This document shows, in pieces, positions 15,122 through 15,569 of a stretch of 15,569 bases of DNA (the first letter of the stretch is position 1; every line of letters starts with the position of its first letter). The position numbers were made by a program, and so were the translations under genes. The notes below the pieces were generated by a model. The model worked only from the letters and a program-made list of their open reading frames with translations. It was not told where the DNA came from and searched no databases. Origin of the DNA: an uncultured Lachnospiraceae bacterium. GTDB taxonomy: Bacteria; Bacillota; Clostridia; Lachnospirales; Lachnospiraceae. The stretch lies in NCBI GenBank assembly GCA_910579935.1, contig CAJTVQ010000067.1, positions 1-15,569 of the forward strand, given 5' to 3'.

Positions 15122-15246
15122 TTACTTTATTTCAAAAAGCGCCTTTTCGTAGTCCTTTACAAAATATCTGATATTTGTTCTGCCCTTTGAAATAATGATG
15201 TGTCCCTCGGGTTTCACGTTAAAGTCTTTTTATCTTCATTTGCCAT
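15122..15246 (-). pseudogene. Small element gene of about 41 codons with a one-base frameshift
   Basis: ATG 15246 has GGAGG nine bases upstream and starts MANEDKKT, but stops after ten codons (15214). If one base were added in the short T-run about 24 bases after the start, the frame would continue NVKPEGHIIISKGRTNIRYF and VKDYEKALFEIK to a TAA at 15122. The continuous sense of the second part suggests a broken small gene rather than chance. I do not recognise the family. Its position between other decayed element genes supports a small mobile-element protein. Confidence 0.4.
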
Positions 15247-15482
15247 GAGCGTCCACCTCCTGCCAGTATTATAGTGCCATCTTTTAGACCATGCAATGAG
15301 ACAGTTTTGGGCTTCGTATTTAGCGTTACAGAGGATAGCCATTCCTCGTAGCTTTCTGTCTTGTCAAAAAGCTCACTTCCGTAGATAATTTCTTCTCCAT
15401 GTTGAAAATGTTCCTTTCGGTAATCAAGTGCTTTTTCTTTTAGCTCTAAAGTTGGTCTTGCCAAAACAATATCATTTTTCAT
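15219..15482 (-). pseudogene. GNAT acetyltransferase N-terminal fragment fused to an unrelated tail
   Basis: This 87-residue frame has an excellent GGAGGAGG six bases before ATG 15482. Residues 1-62 or so (MKNDIVLARPTLELKEKALD, then YRKEHFQHGEEIIYGSELFD) look like the N-terminus of a GNAT acetyltransferase of the type MKxxxxLxRPTxExxxxALxYRxE, normally about 170-180 residues. After NTKPKTV the sequence no longer matches: the acetyl-CoA binding region is absent, and the tail GTIILAGGGRSWQM runs over the start of the next small gene. The tail may be the end of another element gene joined by deletion. No activity is expected. The stop lies 27 bases inside the next small gene. Confidence 0.6.
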
Positions 15483-15569
15483 GCTGAACCTCCTCCGGCA
15501 ATAATAGCCGCTTTATTTGAGGCTTCTGGCATGATAGTGGGTAGTCTACAAGTCTCCTGATATAAATCT
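15479..15569 (-). CDS. C-terminal end of an unidentified upstream gene
   Basis: On the minus strand a frame is open from the window edge for 29 codons (ETCRLPTIMPEASNKAAI, ending AGGGSA) and stops in an ATGA overlap with the acetyltransferase fragment. The overlap suggests a coupled gene pair. The family is not recognised, and a frame this short could be open by chance. Confidence 0.35.
   Translation of the reverse strand, partial: DLYQETCRLPTIMPEASNKAAIIAGGGSA

Larger units (their letters stand above)
13436..15569. mobile_element. Decayed integrative-element segment (Tn916/Tn1549-like remnant)
   Basis: Downstream of the synthetase gene the composition and coding strand change. All recognisable genes lie on the minus strand. 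They include parts of a conjugative-transposon sigma factor and of an HTH_16 regulator, which stand next to each other in Tn916-type elements, plus an AT-rich intact acetyltransferase and a truncated one. No integrase, excisionase, relaxase or type IV secretion gene is inside the window, so the element is a remnant or its end. The left limit is inferred to lie between 13436 and the palindrome at 13499. The stretch 15000-15121, before the sigma fragment, has no gene. Confidence 0.6.

Overview
The window looks like a chromosomal segment of a low-GC Gram-positive anaerobe of the class Clostridia, most likely Lachnospiraceae. The reasons are AddAB rather than RecBCD, DUF4143-type and Tn916/Tn1549-type relics, purine-rich coding strands and strong GGAGG ribosome binding sites. 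No rRNA, tRNA, riboswitch or CRISPR array was seen. The family assignments are my own recognition from the translated sequence; no database search was run.

Layout. (1) 1-840, minus strand, AT-rich: a two-component pair. An OmpR-type response regulator is followed, with an ATGA overlap, by the first 43 codons of a sensor kinase that leaves the window. (2) 840-1416: mostly non-coding. It holds a near-consensus promoter, a relic of a DUF4143-type ATPase gene and a perfect 31-bp-arm inverted repeat (MITE-like) inside that relic. (3) 1417-12062, plus strand, GC-richer: a run of five genes. These are a cobalamin adenosyltransferase gene (cobO) broken by one extra G, a small protein resembling the methionine-synthase reactivation domain, a metallo-beta-lactamase/HAD-IIA fusion, and addB-addA, which overlap and encode the two helicase-nuclease subunits for double-strand-break end processing. 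(4) 12063-13435: a leader with promoter and repeated CCGTATC elements, then a protein joining a response-regulator receiver to a RelA/SpoT-type (p)ppGpp synthetase domain. (5) 13436-15569: a decayed mobile-element segment. It contains a 38-bp perfect palindrome, an intact AT-rich GNAT acetyltransferase with its own terminator, and fragments of Tn916-like regulatory genes (sigma factor, HTH_16), a second acetyltransferase and small element genes.

How the genes fit together. cobO and the reactivation-like protein both point to cobalamin metabolism. AddAB is ordinary repair machinery with all catalytic and Fe-S residues present. The most unusual item is the receiver-alarmone synthetase at 12365-13435. 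All receiver phosphorylation residues and all expected synthetase motifs are present and no hydrolase domain is, so phosphorylation could directly set (p)ppGpp synthesis. No partner kinase is encoded next to it.
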